Assembly: GCF_016786355.1 (NCBI RefSeq) | Contig: NZ_JADWYX010000090.1 | Location: 1-37,510, forward strand | Source of the DNA: Frankia sp. AgB1.9 | Lineage (GTDB): Bacteria > Actinomycetota > Actinomycetes > Frankiales > Frankiaceae | Length of the DNA stretch: 37,510 bases | Reading direction: 5' to 3' | In this document: in pieces, positions 15,157 through 22,784 of the stretch | How the letters are laid out: every line of letters starts with the position of its first letter | Numbering within the stretch: the first letter of the stretch is position 1 | Position numbers and translations under genes: made by a program | The notes under the pieces: model-generated | Told to the model about the DNA's origin: nothing | Databases searched by the model: none | The model's input: the letters and a program-made list of their open reading frames with translations, nothing else

Positions 15157-15185
15157 ACACTAGGGTTTCCCCGCGTCAGCGTCAC
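15157..15185 (-). promoter_or_regulatory. Promoter giving a leaderless orn transcript
   Basis: On the minus strand, GTGACG (15185-15180; four of six to TTGACA), a 17-base spacer, then TAGTGT (15162-15157; TAnnnT). The start of transcription would fall at about 15150-15149, on the orn ATG. Leaderless mRNAs are common in actinomycetes. Confidence 0.45.
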
Positions 15186-15230
15186 GCGGCCCCCACCTGA
15201 CAGCCACCCTGACGGGCCAGTCCGGGCCGG

Positions 15231-15710
15231 TCAGGGATTCTGGACCAGGAAGTGCACGGAGCGAGCGCCGATCTGGGTGTTGAGGGGCGTCGCCGTCAAC
15301 GTGTAGTCGCCGTTCGAGACCTGCGTGGTGCGCCAGCCACCCGGATGCGGGGAGAAGAGGTAGGGCGAACTCTCGGCCAGCCACTGGCCAGGGGCCCCGG
15401 CCAGGGTGTAGTTGATCGGACCGACGTCACCCGTGGTGATCAGCGTGATCGCGACGTCCCCGCGCAGCGTCTGCCCGTCCTCTACACCCTGGAACGTGAC
15501 GATCACCGGACGGAACTCGACCGGCGCGGCCGTCGGGCCCGCGCCGCCGCTGGTCGGGGCTGGCGACGAGGCACCGGCGAGGGCGGGAGACTTCGCCCGA
15601 CCGCCGTCCGTCTCGGTCTGGCGGTGGTAGTCGATGACCAGCAGCGGCATCAGCACCAGCGCGATGATGAACAGCATCAGGCCCAAATAGCCACGCCTGA
15701 CCGCGTCCAT
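15231..15710 (-). CDS. Membrane-anchored extracytoplasmic protein, unknown function
   Basis: 159 residues. A single hydrophobic segment at about 9-26 (LGLMLFIIALVLMPLLV) after a short basic N-terminus acts as a signal anchor; a Pro/Ala/Ser linker (to about 62) follows, and then a domain of about 95 residues rich in beta-strand patterns (VIVTFQGVEDGQTLRGDVAI, GDYTLTATPLN), similar in style to bacterial Ig-like folds. No catalytic motif is visible. It lies between orn and the FhuF-like gene on the same strand. I do not recognise a family; an adhesion or wall-associated scaffold role is only a guess. Confidence 0.7.
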   Translation of the reverse strand: MDAVRRGYLGLMLFIIALVLMPLLVIDYHRQTETDGGRAKSPALAGASSPAPTSGGAGPTAAPVEFRPVIVTFQGVEDGQTLRGDVAITLITTGDVGPINYTLAGAPGQWLAESSPYLFSPHPGGWRTTQVSNGDYTLTATPLNTQIGARSVHFLVQNP

Positions 15711-15858
15711 ACTGCTCGTACCCTTCCGTCGGCACCGACCGGAATGTGGTCCCTGGGGCTGTCACTGTAGCCCGCCGGTCCCGGTGACCTTGACACCAGC
15801 CCGCCGCCCGACCGCCCGCCCAGGCCGCCGCCCCTGGCCGTCAGTCGGGGGCGGAGGG

Positions 15859-16650
15859 TCACCTCGGAGCGCGGCCGGGCGACGACGGGCCGGCGCCCAG
15901 CACGCAGTCCTCGCAGATGGCACGGACGCCGCCCTCGGCCAGCCGGTAGATCAGACAGCAGCTGCGCCGGCGGAACCGGGCCGGGCCGACCCGCCCCCCG
16001 GTGTCGAGCAACGGGCCGCCAGCCCCGCCGCACAGCTCGTCGACGACGCGCCAGGCCGGCGCGGCCAACGCCGGCTCGGCGAGCCCGATCATCTTCGCGG
16101 CGCCGGCCACGGCCGAGGCGACGTTGCCCCACAGAACCTTCTCGGACACCGGGTAGCCCTGCCTGACGGCGTCGACGATGGGCGCGACGACCGGGATGAG
16201 CGTCCCGGCCGCGAACCGCTCCGCTCCCCCAGGGCCCGGGACGTCGCCTGCGGGAGGCGTCGGCGCGCCAGAGAGGGCTAGGGGGAACGGCCCACCGAGG
16301 ACGTCGCGCCAGTAGAGCCTGCGTGGGTCGAGCGTCAGCGGGCGGGCGTCGACCACCGCCAGCGCGAGGGCCGGCGCGACCAGCCGGGCGCACAGACCGA
16401 GTTGGGCGACGGACACGGCCACCCGCTCGTCGACGGTCTCGGCCGGGCCCGATCGGGCGGCGGCGAGCGCCGCGCGAACCGCGCGGACCCGCCGGTCGAA
16501 GGCCCCGGTCGCGGGGTCGGCCAGGTCCGCGACGATCGCCCACCCGGCGGGCGGTGGCCCGCCACCCGGGAGCCGGTCCAGCGCGAAATACGGCCCGAAC
16601 CGCGCTCCCAGCTCGGCGGGCCCGCCGGCGTCCTCCCGCACGCCGACCAT
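15859..16650 (-). CDS. FhuF-like (2Fe-2S) ferric-siderophore reductase
   Basis: A 263-residue protein with the FhuF C-terminal iron-sulfur motif: Cys231-Cys232 in RRSCCLIYRL and Cys246-x2-Cys249 in ICEDCVL, giving CC-x13-C-x2-C. This unusual cluster is typical of ferric-siderophore reductases that release iron from siderophores in the cytoplasm. The preceding region is Ala-rich and helical, with a WGNVASAVAGAAKMI block that is common to actinobacterial FhuF-like proteins. No siderophore biosynthesis or transport gene is visible in the window, so the partner siderophore is unknown. The ATG at 16650 starts close to the expected N-terminus; no strong ribosome site was found. Confidence 0.85.
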   Translation of the reverse strand: MVGVREDAGGPAELGARFGPYFALDRLPGGGPPPAGWAIVADLADPATGAFDRRVRAVRAALAAARSGPAETVDERVAVSVAQLGLCARLVAPALALAVVDARPLTLDPRRLYWRDVLGGPFPLALSGAPTPPAGDVPGPGGAERFAAGTLIPVVAPIVDAVRQGYPVSEKVLWGNVASAVAGAAKMIGLAEPALAAPAWRVVDELCGGAGGPLLDTGGRVGPARFRRRSCCLIYRLAEGGVRAICEDCVLGAGPSSPGRAPR

Positions 16651-16726
16651 GCTAGGCGCGCCGCAGGCGGACAGACCTGTCCCGCGAGCCCAGCCCGATC
16701 CGGTCCGCCCGGTGGGTCAGACCCAG

Positions 16727-17194
16727 TCAGGCCCGGTCGGGCCCGCGCCGGGGGTCCGGGACAGGCGGGGCGAGGACCTCGAGCCGAGAGCCGACCTCGG
16801 CCAGCACGTGGGCCCAGGCGTCCCGCAGGTCGTCGTTGCCGTCGGGGCACAGGTCGTCGATGGAGAGCATGATCACGCTACCTTCGCCGGCCGGCAGGAC
16901 CTCCCAGGTGACGATGACGGTCGCGTCCACGCCGTCGGGCAGCGGTGCGCCCAGGGTGTAGGTCAGCCGGTGCGGCGCCGTGGCCCGCAGCACGGTGCCG
17001 TAGACGTCGGTACCGCCGGCGGTCAGCCGGACCGGCGAGCCGGCCTGCCAGTCGGACACCAGCCGCCGGTCGGGCAGCATGGCGCCCGGCCCCTCGACGC
17101 CCGGCTCCTCGTCACCGACGAGCACCCACCACACCTCGTCCGGCCCCGCCGCCACGGACGTGGACAGGAAGCTCGTCCGGAACGGCTCACGCAT
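16727..17194 (-). CDS. SRPBCC (START-like/AHSA1-type) protein
   Basis: 155 residues with the SRPBCC layout: an N-terminal strand (FRTSFLSTSVAAGPDEVWWVLV), a turn region with PDRRLVSDWQAGSPV, then VTWEVLPAGEGSVIMLSIDDL and a final amphipathic helix (AWAHVLAEVGSRLEVL). Such proteins form a helix-grip pocket for hydrophobic ligands; AHSA1-type members carry no fixed chemistry. Three in-frame ATGs compete; the one at 17194 has GAAGGGA at about nine bases, while 17203 has that site directly against it. It diverges from DUF1697 and lies 76 bases from the FhuF-like gene, with which it may share a transcript. Confidence 0.75.
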   Translation of the reverse strand: MREPFRTSFLSTSVAAGPDEVWWVLVGDEEPGVEGPGAMLPDRRLVSDWQAGSPVRLTAGGTDVYGTVLRATAPHRLTYTLGAPLPDGVDATVIVTWEVLPAGEGSVIMLSIDDLCPDGNDDLRDAWAHVLAEVGSRLEVLAPPVPDPRRGPDRA

Positions 17195-17540
17195 GGCTCT
17201 CATCCCTTCAGCCGCACCTGGCCCCGCTGACACAGGTGGACACGCGCGACGGTGCGCGCAAGGACCATGCTGACCTCCGGATCAGGCCGCTGAGCTGCAC
17301 TGTCGCGCCGCGGACGTGTAACGACACGGACACCACCCGTTCCGCGCGGCCCGGCGACGCGGGCCGTCGAGCCGGTGGACGGATCGGCACGGACCGGCCG
17401 GGCGCCGCCGGTACCGCGACCCCGACCGAGGGCCCGTGGCCATGTGACGAGCCGGTGAAGCCTTGGCGAGATCGGCGGAATCCGCTGGACCGCGGGGCCG
17501 GTGCTCATAAGGTTCACCGGGGGGTGATGGGAGGAGGCTG
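17195..17540. other. Divergent intergenic region, SRPBCC / DUF1697
   Basis: About 345 bases with no supported gene and no clear promoter consensus. A weak GCGCG/GCGCGC dyad lies near 17245-17262, and CATAAGG near 17507 is a possible -10-like element for the rightward gene. Nothing else stands out. Confidence 0.5.
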
Positions 17541-18080
17541 GTGACCACCTACGCGGCGCTGTTGCGGGGGATCAACGTGGCCGGGCACGCGAGCGTCGCG
17601 ATGGCGGACCTACACGCCGTCTTCGCCGGCCTCGGGTTCGCCGGCATCTCGACCTACCTGCGGTCCGGCAACGTGCTGTTCGGCACCGAGGCGCCGCCTG
17701 CCGCGCTGGCCGCGGACATCGAGGCCCGCCTGAACCGGGAGATCGGCGTCCGCACCACCGTCCTGCTGCGCACCCGCGACGAGCTCGCCGCGCTGGCCGC
17801 CGCGAACCCGTACCTGGACCGGCAGGACGATCCGACCAAGCTGCACGTCACCTTCCTCGCCGAGGAGCCGGCCCGGGCCCGGGCCGCCAGCCTCGCGGCG
17901 CTGGCCGGCGCGGACGAGGAGGTCACGGTCGTCGGGCGGGACGTCTACCTGCACTGCCCGAACGGTTACGGGCGCACCAAGCTCAACAACACCAACATCG
18001 AGAAGAAGCTCGCGGTCACGGGGACGACCCGCAACTGGCGCACCGTCGTCGCGCTGCGCGACCTGACCTGCGCCGTCTGA
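17541..18080 (+). CDS. DUF1697 domain protein
   Basis: 179 residues covering the whole DUF1697 family: an opening TTYAALLRGINVAGHASVAM, then TYLRSGNVLF, the helix pair with EARLNREIGV, NPYLDRQDDPTKLHVTFL and a final NGYGRTKLNNTNIEKKL. Family members are small alpha/beta proteins of unknown biochemical role, widespread in actinobacteria. The GTG start is supported by GGGAGGAGG directly upstream. It is followed 155 bases later by the ribokinase-type gene on the same strand, but there is no overlap to prove an operon. Confidence 0.88.
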   Translation: MTTYAALLRGINVAGHASVAMADLHAVFAGLGFAGISTYLRSGNVLFGTEAPPAALAADIEARLNREIGVRTTVLLRTRDELAALAAANPYLDRQDDPTKLHVTFLAEEPARARAASLAALAGADEEVTVVGRDVYLHCPNGYGRTKLNNTNIEKKLAVTGTTRNWRTVVALRDLTCAV

Positions 18081-18235
18081 CGGTCAAGCGCTCGACCGGC
18101 GTGGGGCACCGCGCGAGGATCACGCTGTCCGACCGACGCCGCTACCGGCTCTCGCGAGCGCCGACGGACCGGATTTCGCGGTAGGTGTCGGTGTCGTCGC
18201 CTTTGCGCGCCGGCCGGGAGGGTTCACGATGAGGC

Positions 18236-19189
18236 GTGGTTGAGCGCGGGCAGGCTGCCGGATGGTCGGGCGGCCGGGTGGTCGTCATCGGTTCGATCAA
18301 CATGGACGTCGTCGTCACGGTGGAGCGGATGCCGCTGCCCGGCGAGACCGTCCCCGGCGGCTCGGTGCACCAGATTCCCGGCGGCAAAGGTGCGAACCAG
18401 GCGGTCGCCGCCCGCCGGCTCGGCGCCCCGACGGCGTTGGTCGGCGCGGTGGGGGCCGACGGGTTCGGCGCGGTGCTCTCCGGCTTCCTGGGAGCGGAGC
18501 GGATCGACACCTCCCTGGTCCGGATGGAGCACGGGCCGTCGGGCACGGCCCTGATCACGGTCGCCAACGGCGGCGAGAACACGGTGATCGTGGTGGCCGG
18601 CGCGAACGGCTCGGTCAGCCCGGCCCGGGTGGCCGAGGCGACGATCCGGGCCGGCGACGTGCTGCTGCTGCAGGACGAGATTCCCGGCGAGACGAACGAG
18701 GCCGCCGCCCGCGCGGCCAGGGCCGCCGGGGCGAGGACGGTCCTCAACCTCGCGCCGTTCCGGGCGCCGAGCCCCGGGCTGCTGGCCGCGACCGACGTTC
18801 TGATCGTCAACGAGACCGAGTTCGCCGAGCTGGTCGACGCCCCGCGTGCTGGCGCCGCGGCGATCGCGGAACGGCTGCGCAGCGGGCTGACCGCCTCGAA
18901 CGGCCAGCCGGTCGGCGACGTCGTCGTGACCCTCGGCGCGCAGGGTGCGCTGGCCCGGATCGGCGGCGAGGTGGTGGCCCTGCCCGGCCGGCGCGGCCCG
19001 GTGGTCGACACGACCGGCGCCGGAGACTGCTTCTGCGGCGCTTTCGGCGCCTCGCTCGCCGCCGGCCTGCCGGCCACCGCCGCCCTGGAACGGGCCAACG
19101 CGGCCGCTGGCCTCGCGGTCGGCCGCTTCGGCGCCGGACCGGCCATGCCCACCGCATCCGAGGTCGACGCCGCACTCAGCACCGTCTAG
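18236..19189 (+). CDS. rbsK: Ribokinase-type PfkB carbohydrate kinase
   Basis: A 317-residue PfkB-family kinase phosphorylating a sugar with ATP, closest to ribokinases (ribose to ribose 5-phosphate). Signatures: GSINMDVVV (residues 19-27), IPGGKGANQAVAARRLG (47-63) holding the sugar-binding turn, and the second PfkB signature DTTGAGDCFCGAF with catalytic Asp264 and its anion hole. NETEF at 192-196 is the usual ribokinase motif. No ribose transporter or repressor is nearby, so the natural sugar could be another pentose or a nucleoside. The GTG start has only a weak ribosome site (GAGGC); a GTG at residue 15 is an alternative that leaves the fold intact. Confidence 0.88.
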   Translation: MVERGQAAGWSGGRVVVIGSINMDVVVTVERMPLPGETVPGGSVHQIPGGKGANQAVAARRLGAPTALVGAVGADGFGAVLSGFLGAERIDTSLVRMEHGPSGTALITVANGGENTVIVVAGANGSVSPARVAEATIRAGDVLLLQDEIPGETNEAAARAARAAGARTVLNLAPFRAPSPGLLAATDVLIVNETEFAELVDAPRAGAAAIAERLRSGLTASNGQPVGDVVVTLGAQGALARIGGEVVALPGRRGPVVDTTGAGDCFCGAFGASLAAGLPATAALERANAAAGLAVGRFGAGPAMPTASEVDAALSTV

Positions 19190-19217
19190 TGCCGCGAATG
19201 GCCACAGCCAGCTGGCG

Positions 19218-19292
19218 TGATCGCCGCTTCCGCCCTCCAGTGGTCGTGAATCGCGCCCGGCTGCAACCACTGGAGGGCCGAAACGACGATCA
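19218..19292. repeat. 27-bp inverted repeat with 21-base loop
   Basis: Arms 19218-19244 and 19266-19292 are complementary in 24 of 27 positions, the inner 13 (GCCCTCCAGTGGT) being perfect; the three mismatches are C:C or C:A. It lies between the converging kinase and aldehyde dehydrogenase genes, where it can act as a two-way terminator, but it is much longer than the other hairpins here. A small mobile or palindromic repeat element is an alternative. Confidence 0.75.
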
Positions 19293-19342
19293 TGAGCGGG
19301 ACGCGACGCGGGCCACCGTCGCCGAGCCCGCCAGGCGCGCTG

Positions 19343-20974
19343 CTACGTCTCCGGGTAGAGCGAGTAGGACGGGAAGTTGCCGTAGAGGTGCTCGTGGGGG
19401 TCGGCGCCGACAGTGACGGCATGGACGAGGTGTTCCCCGCCGACGAAGGCACCCTTCCAGGAGGCGCCCCGGCCGCCGAACGGCTCCGCGCGGTCGCCGC
19501 GGGACCGGGGCTTGTTGATCCCGATCTTGAAAGCGGCCAGCTCGGCGGACATCCGACGGGCCTTGTCCTCGTCGTCGCAGGCGAGTGAGGCGACCAGCGC
19601 GCCGTTCGAGGCGTTCATCGCGGCCAGCAGCTCGGCCTCGGAGTCGACCAGCACGATCGTGTCCACCGGCCCGAACGGCTCGGCGTGGTGCAGCGCGCAC
19701 GAGGTCGGCGGGGACAGGATGGCCGTCGGTGTGGCGTAGGCGGCGGTGTCCTGCCCGGCGAGGAACCGGCCGTCGGCCAGGCTGCCTCGGTAGAGCGGGA
19801 CACCGCCCTTCATGATCGCCTCGTCGACCCGACTGGCGAGCTCGGCGGCCTTCAGCGAGTTGATCAGGGGACCGAAGTCGAGATCCGGCAGGTCCTCGTC
19901 GTCGGCGCCGACCGCCAGGGGATGGCCGAACCGGATCGACTCGACGACCGGCAGGTACATCTTCAGGAACTCGTCGAACAGCTGGCGCTGCACCACGTAG
20001 CGCGGATAGGCCGTGCAGCGCTGCTTGGCGTACTCGAAGCCCTTGCGCAGGTGCCCGGCGAGCAGGTCCCACTGCGAGAACTCCCAGATACCCCAGGCGT
20101 TGAGCCCCTCCTGCTCGAGGAAGTGCCGCTTGCCGGTGTCGACGAGCGCGGCCGCGACCTGGCCGCCAGCCGAACGGCCGCCGACGAACGCGAGCGCGCC
20201 GATCTCGGGCGCCCGGACCAGCGCTCCGGACAGCCGCGAGCCGGGGCCGGACACGAGCGAGACCGGCAGCCCGGCCCGGTGTGCGAGCGCGCAGGCCAAC
20301 GTCAGGCAGGCCGCGCCGCCGTCCGTCGGCGTCTTCGCGATCGCGGCGTTGCCTGCGAGTACCTGGACGAGCATGGCGTGCATGAGCACGCTCATCGGGT
20401 AGTTCCAGCTGGCGATGTTGCTGACCGGCCCGGGCAGCGAGGTACGTTCGGCGACCATCCCGCCGATCTCGTCGAGGTACCAGCGGACGCCGTCGATCGC
20501 CCGGTCGACGTCGGTCCTGGCCAGCCGCCACGGCTTGCCGATCTCCCAGACGAGCAGCTGCGCCAGCGTGTCCCGGTGGGCGTCGAGGGCGTCGACCGTG
20601 GCGGCCACCCGGGCGCTGCGTTCGGCCAGCGGCACGTCCCGCCAGGCCCGGTGGTCGGCGAGCGCGGCGCCGATCGCCTCCCGGGCCTCGCCGAGCTCGA
20701 TCATCGGCGGACCGGCGATCGGGCGGCCGTCGACGGGCGAGACGCTGCTCGACAGCGGGACACCGGTCGGGCGCCAGCTGCCGCCCCACAGGTTGAGCAG
20801 CCGGCCGTCGTGGAACGCCTCGGGCGCCGCGGCCTGGGCCCGGGCGAGGACGTCGTCCCAGCCGGTGCCGGGCTTCAGCCGCAGGCGACGGCTCGCGGCG
20901 GGATCGGCCCGGCCGGCGGGCTGATCGCCGGGGACGGTGCTGGTGGCGCGACGCGCGCCCGCGGCGGTAACCAT
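19343..20974 (-). CDS. Aldehyde dehydrogenase family protein
   Basis: A 543-residue NAD(P)-dependent aldehyde dehydrogenase oxidising an aldehyde to its acid. The oxyanion Asn lies in SNIASWNYPMSV, the nucleotide loop in FVGGRSAGGQVA, the general-base Glu in FLEQEGLNAWG and the catalytic Cys in KQRCTAYPRYVV. The later NKPRSRGDRAEPFGGRGASWKG closes the fold. Divergent spellings around the classical FTGS and ELGG motifs place it in an atypical subfamily. The frame is open to 21106; the ATG at 20974 fits the family length, but no start has a convincing ribosome site. It converges on the ribokinase gene and diverges from the response regulator. Confidence 0.85.
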   Translation of the reverse strand: MVTAAGARRATSTVPGDQPAGRADPAASRRLRLKPGTGWDDVLARAQAAAPEAFHDGRLLNLWGGSWRPTGVPLSSSVSPVDGRPIAGPPMIELGEAREAIGAALADHRAWRDVPLAERSARVAATVDALDAHRDTLAQLLVWEIGKPWRLARTDVDRAIDGVRWYLDEIGGMVAERTSLPGPVSNIASWNYPMSVLMHAMLVQVLAGNAAIAKTPTDGGAACLTLACALAHRAGLPVSLVSGPGSRLSGALVRAPEIGALAFVGGRSAGGQVAAALVDTGKRHFLEQEGLNAWGIWEFSQWDLLAGHLRKGFEYAKQRCTAYPRYVVQRQLFDEFLKMYLPVVESIRFGHPLAVGADDEDLPDLDFGPLINSLKAAELASRVDEAIMKGGVPLYRGSLADGRFLAGQDTAAYATPTAILSPPTSCALHHAEPFGPVDTIVLVDSEAELLAAMNASNGALVASLACDDEDKARRMSAELAAFKIGINKPRSRGDRAEPFGGRGASWKGAFVGGEHLVHAVTVGADPHEHLYGNFPSYSLYPET

Positions 20975-21286
20975 GTCTGCACGGTGCGCCAGATCGCGCC
21001 CGGACGCCATCGGGGGCATCCGGAGTCGATCAGCCAATGGGTGCGCGGATATCGCTGTCGCGTGCAGACACGCGGACCCCGCGGCAGGCTCGCGGCAATT
21101 CGGCATCCAGTGCAGAAAATGCGTAAAGAAGTCTCATAGAAAGAGGCGGCCTGGTTACGGGCCCGGCGATCAACGGACAGGGCTGCTTGGGACGGACGTC
21201 ACGCCGGTCCGTGTGAATCCAGGGAACCGTCCCGTCTCGTCGGTGTTGTGGCAAAAGATTCCGGTTCACAGAGGTATCATCCGGTC

Positions 21287-21385
21287 ATGTCGGAAGCGTT
21301 CGGCCCGGAGGCGGCCAGCAGCGGGCACAGCCCGCTGGCCAGCACCATCGCGCGTCGAGCGACGCTACCGACGGACATCTTTTGA
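21287..21385 (+). CDS. Possible 32-residue leaderless peptide, unknown
   Basis: An ATG frame of 32 codons, MSEAFGPEAASS... ending TLPTDIF, with 27 of 31 third positions G or C, which is coding-like. TATCAT at 21275-21280 sits six bases before the ATG, the spacing expected of a -10 element for a leaderless message; no -35 is evident. The peptide is acidic at the start and has a short basic stretch (IARRATLPTD) near the end. No family is recognised. It precedes the orphan response regulator by 175 bases. Chance cannot be excluded. Confidence 0.3.
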   Translation: MSEAFGPEAASSGHSPLASTIARRATLPTDIF

Positions 21386-21492
21386 TGACGCGGGATTCAG
21401 CCCGGCGGAGCCACCGGGACTCGCGGCATGACACGGCACGAACGTCGACGCAACCACTGGTACACGTCTCATCACGTAGAGTGGACAGGTAC

Positions 21493-21545
21493 TCGAACCG
21501 CTATTCGCCGGTAGTCCCATTAGTTACTTCCGAACGATCCGTTCG
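21493..21545 (+). promoter_or_regulatory. Dyad sites before the response regulator
   Basis: At 21493-21508, TCGAAC-CGCT-ATTCGC matches the SOS box in ten of twelve fixed bases. At 21531-21545, CGAACG-ATC-CGTTCG is a perfect dyad but with the wrong spacer for LexA. The second lies about 18 bases before the gene start and could be an operator for the regulator itself. Confidence 0.35.
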
Positions 21546-21563
21546 TAGATTTCCGGGTGTGTG

Positions 21564-22283
21564 ATGACGGCCAGTGTCGTTCCGCCGTCGGCCGCCGCCG
21601 AGGCCGACCCGATCCGTCAGACGAGTCCGATCCGGGTTCTCGTAGTGGACGACCATGAGCTCTTCCTCCAGGGCCTGCAGACCGTCCTGGAGATAGAAGA
21701 TGACATCCGGGTAGTCGGCCGCGCCGGCAACGGCCAGGAGGCCGTGTCGCTGGCCGCCGGGACCACGCCGGACATCGTGCTCATGGACGTCCGGATGCCG
21801 CTGCGTGACGGGATCGCCGCCACAGGGGGCGTGAAGAGGGCCGTTCCGGGCGTGAAGATCGTCATGCTGACGGTCAGCGACGAGGAGAACGATCTCTTCG
21901 AAGCGATCAAGGCCGGCGCCGTCGGGTACCTGCTCAAGTCGATCCCGCCGCACGAGGTCGCCGACGCCGTCCGCTCCGTCCACCATGGCCAGAGCCTGAT
22001 CAGCCCGTCGATGGCGTCCAAGCTCATGGCCGAGTTCGCCAGCATCGCCCGTGGCACGGACGACCGGCCCCGGCTGCACACCCCGCACCTGACCGCCCGT
22101 GAGCTCGAGGTGCTCAAGCTCGTCGCCGAGGGCCGGGCCAACCGCGAGATCGCGCGCAAGCTGTTCATCAGCGAGAACACGGTCAAGAACCACGTCCGCA
22201 ACATCCTGGACAAGCTGCAGCTGCACTCGCGGATGGAGGCCGTCATGTACGCCGTCCGCCAGGGCCTCTTCGACATCGAGTAA
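21564..22283 (+). CDS. NarL/FixJ-type response regulator (orphan)
   Basis: A 239-residue two-component regulator. The receiver domain has the acidic pair in VLVVDDHELF, the phospho-acceptor Asp75 in LMDVRMP, the switch Thr in VMLTVS and Lys125 in GYLLKSI. The C-terminal LuxR-type helix-turn-helix is complete (LTARELEVLKLVAEG at about 176-190, then NREIARKLFISENTVKNHV). No histidine kinase gene is adjacent, so its partner is elsewhere or absent. A GTG directly upstream (21561) is an equally possible start. Its start overlaps the end of an unlikely small frame. The target genes are unknown; the cobU region downstream is on the same strand. Confidence 0.93.
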   Translation: MTASVVPPSAAAEADPIRQTSPIRVLVVDDHELFLQGLQTVLEIEDDIRVVGRAGNGQEAVSLAAGTTPDIVLMDVRMPLRDGIAATGGVKRAVPGVKIVMLTVSDEENDLFEAIKAGAVGYLLKSIPPHEVADAVRSVHHGQSLISPSMASKLMAEFASIARGTDDRPRLHTPHLTARELEVLKLVAEGRANREIARKLFISENTVKNHVRNILDKLQLHSRMEAVMYAVRQGLFDIE

Positions 22284-22424
22284 GACCGCGGGCCGGCACA
22301 TCGGCAGGTGGTCGCTCTCGCGCCGACGAAGGTCTGCCGGTGTCCGGGCCGCGCGTGTCACGATGTTGTGGGCGGCAGCGGTGCATCCGTCGACGAGGGT
22401 GCGGCACCGGCCCCGGGAGGTCAG

Positions 22425-22784
22425 ATGGCGAGCGCGGCCAGGGCACGGCGGGCGGCAGGAACAGCGGCCCTGGCCGTGTCGACGGCGACAGTCGCGGTGT
22501 CGGCGGCCGCGACGGCCGCCGTCGTCGGCTCGGTGGCCGCCGTCGCGTTCACCGCGCGGGTCGCCGCCGCGGTGGCCTCGGGCGCCCTCTCCGCCGCGTC
22601 CGGGCCCGCCGCCGCCGCGTCGTCACGGGCTGCCGCAGCCACCGCGAGCATTACCACGGCCACGCCCGCGACCGTCGCCGCCGCCTCGGCGGCCCTCGCG
22701 TCGGCGGCGATCGCCGTCCGCGCGCGCTCAGCCGCCCTCGCCGGCCGTGTCGACAGCCGGTCCGGGGCATCCTCGGACGGGTGA
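22425..22784 (+). CDS. Small Ala-rich putative membrane protein coupled to cobU
   Basis: 119 residues, nearly half alanine, with Val, Ser and Thr. A long hydrophobic stretch lies between about 12 and 60, enough for one or two membrane helices, followed by a lower-hydrophobicity Ala/Thr/Ser tail ending in a polar RSGASSDG. No family motif is visible. The case that it is real: a GGGAGG site four bases before the ATG, GC-rich third positions, and a stop codon (TGA at 22782-22784) that overlaps the GTG start of cobU as GTGA. It may be a membrane partner of cobalamin assembly, since CobS downstream is a membrane protein; this is inference. Confidence 0.55.
   Translation: MASAARARRAAGTAALAVSTATVAVSAAATAAVVGSVAAVAFTARVAAAVASGALSAASGPAAAASSRAAAATASITTATPATVAAASAALASAAIAVRARSAALAGRVDSRSGASSDG

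Larger units (their letters stand above)
20975..21560. other. Divergent intergenic region, aldehyde dehydrogenase / response regulator
   Basis: About 585 bases, noticeably AT-richer at 21100-21140 and 21430-21560, as expected of promoters. It holds a possible 32-residue ORF at 21287-21385 and two dyads before the response regulator (both listed). A 59-codon frame (21385-21564) overlaps the regulator start, but its third positions are not GC-rich, so it is not called. Confidence 0.55.

Noticed and set aside
19685..21139. 484-codon plus-strand frame
   Set aside because: Shadow of the aldehyde dehydrogenase gene, which has the catalytic Cys, Glu and Asn.
21385..21564. 59-codon frame ending in the response-regulator start
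   Set aside because: Overlap with the next start is suggestive, but third positions are close to random and many rare codons occur.
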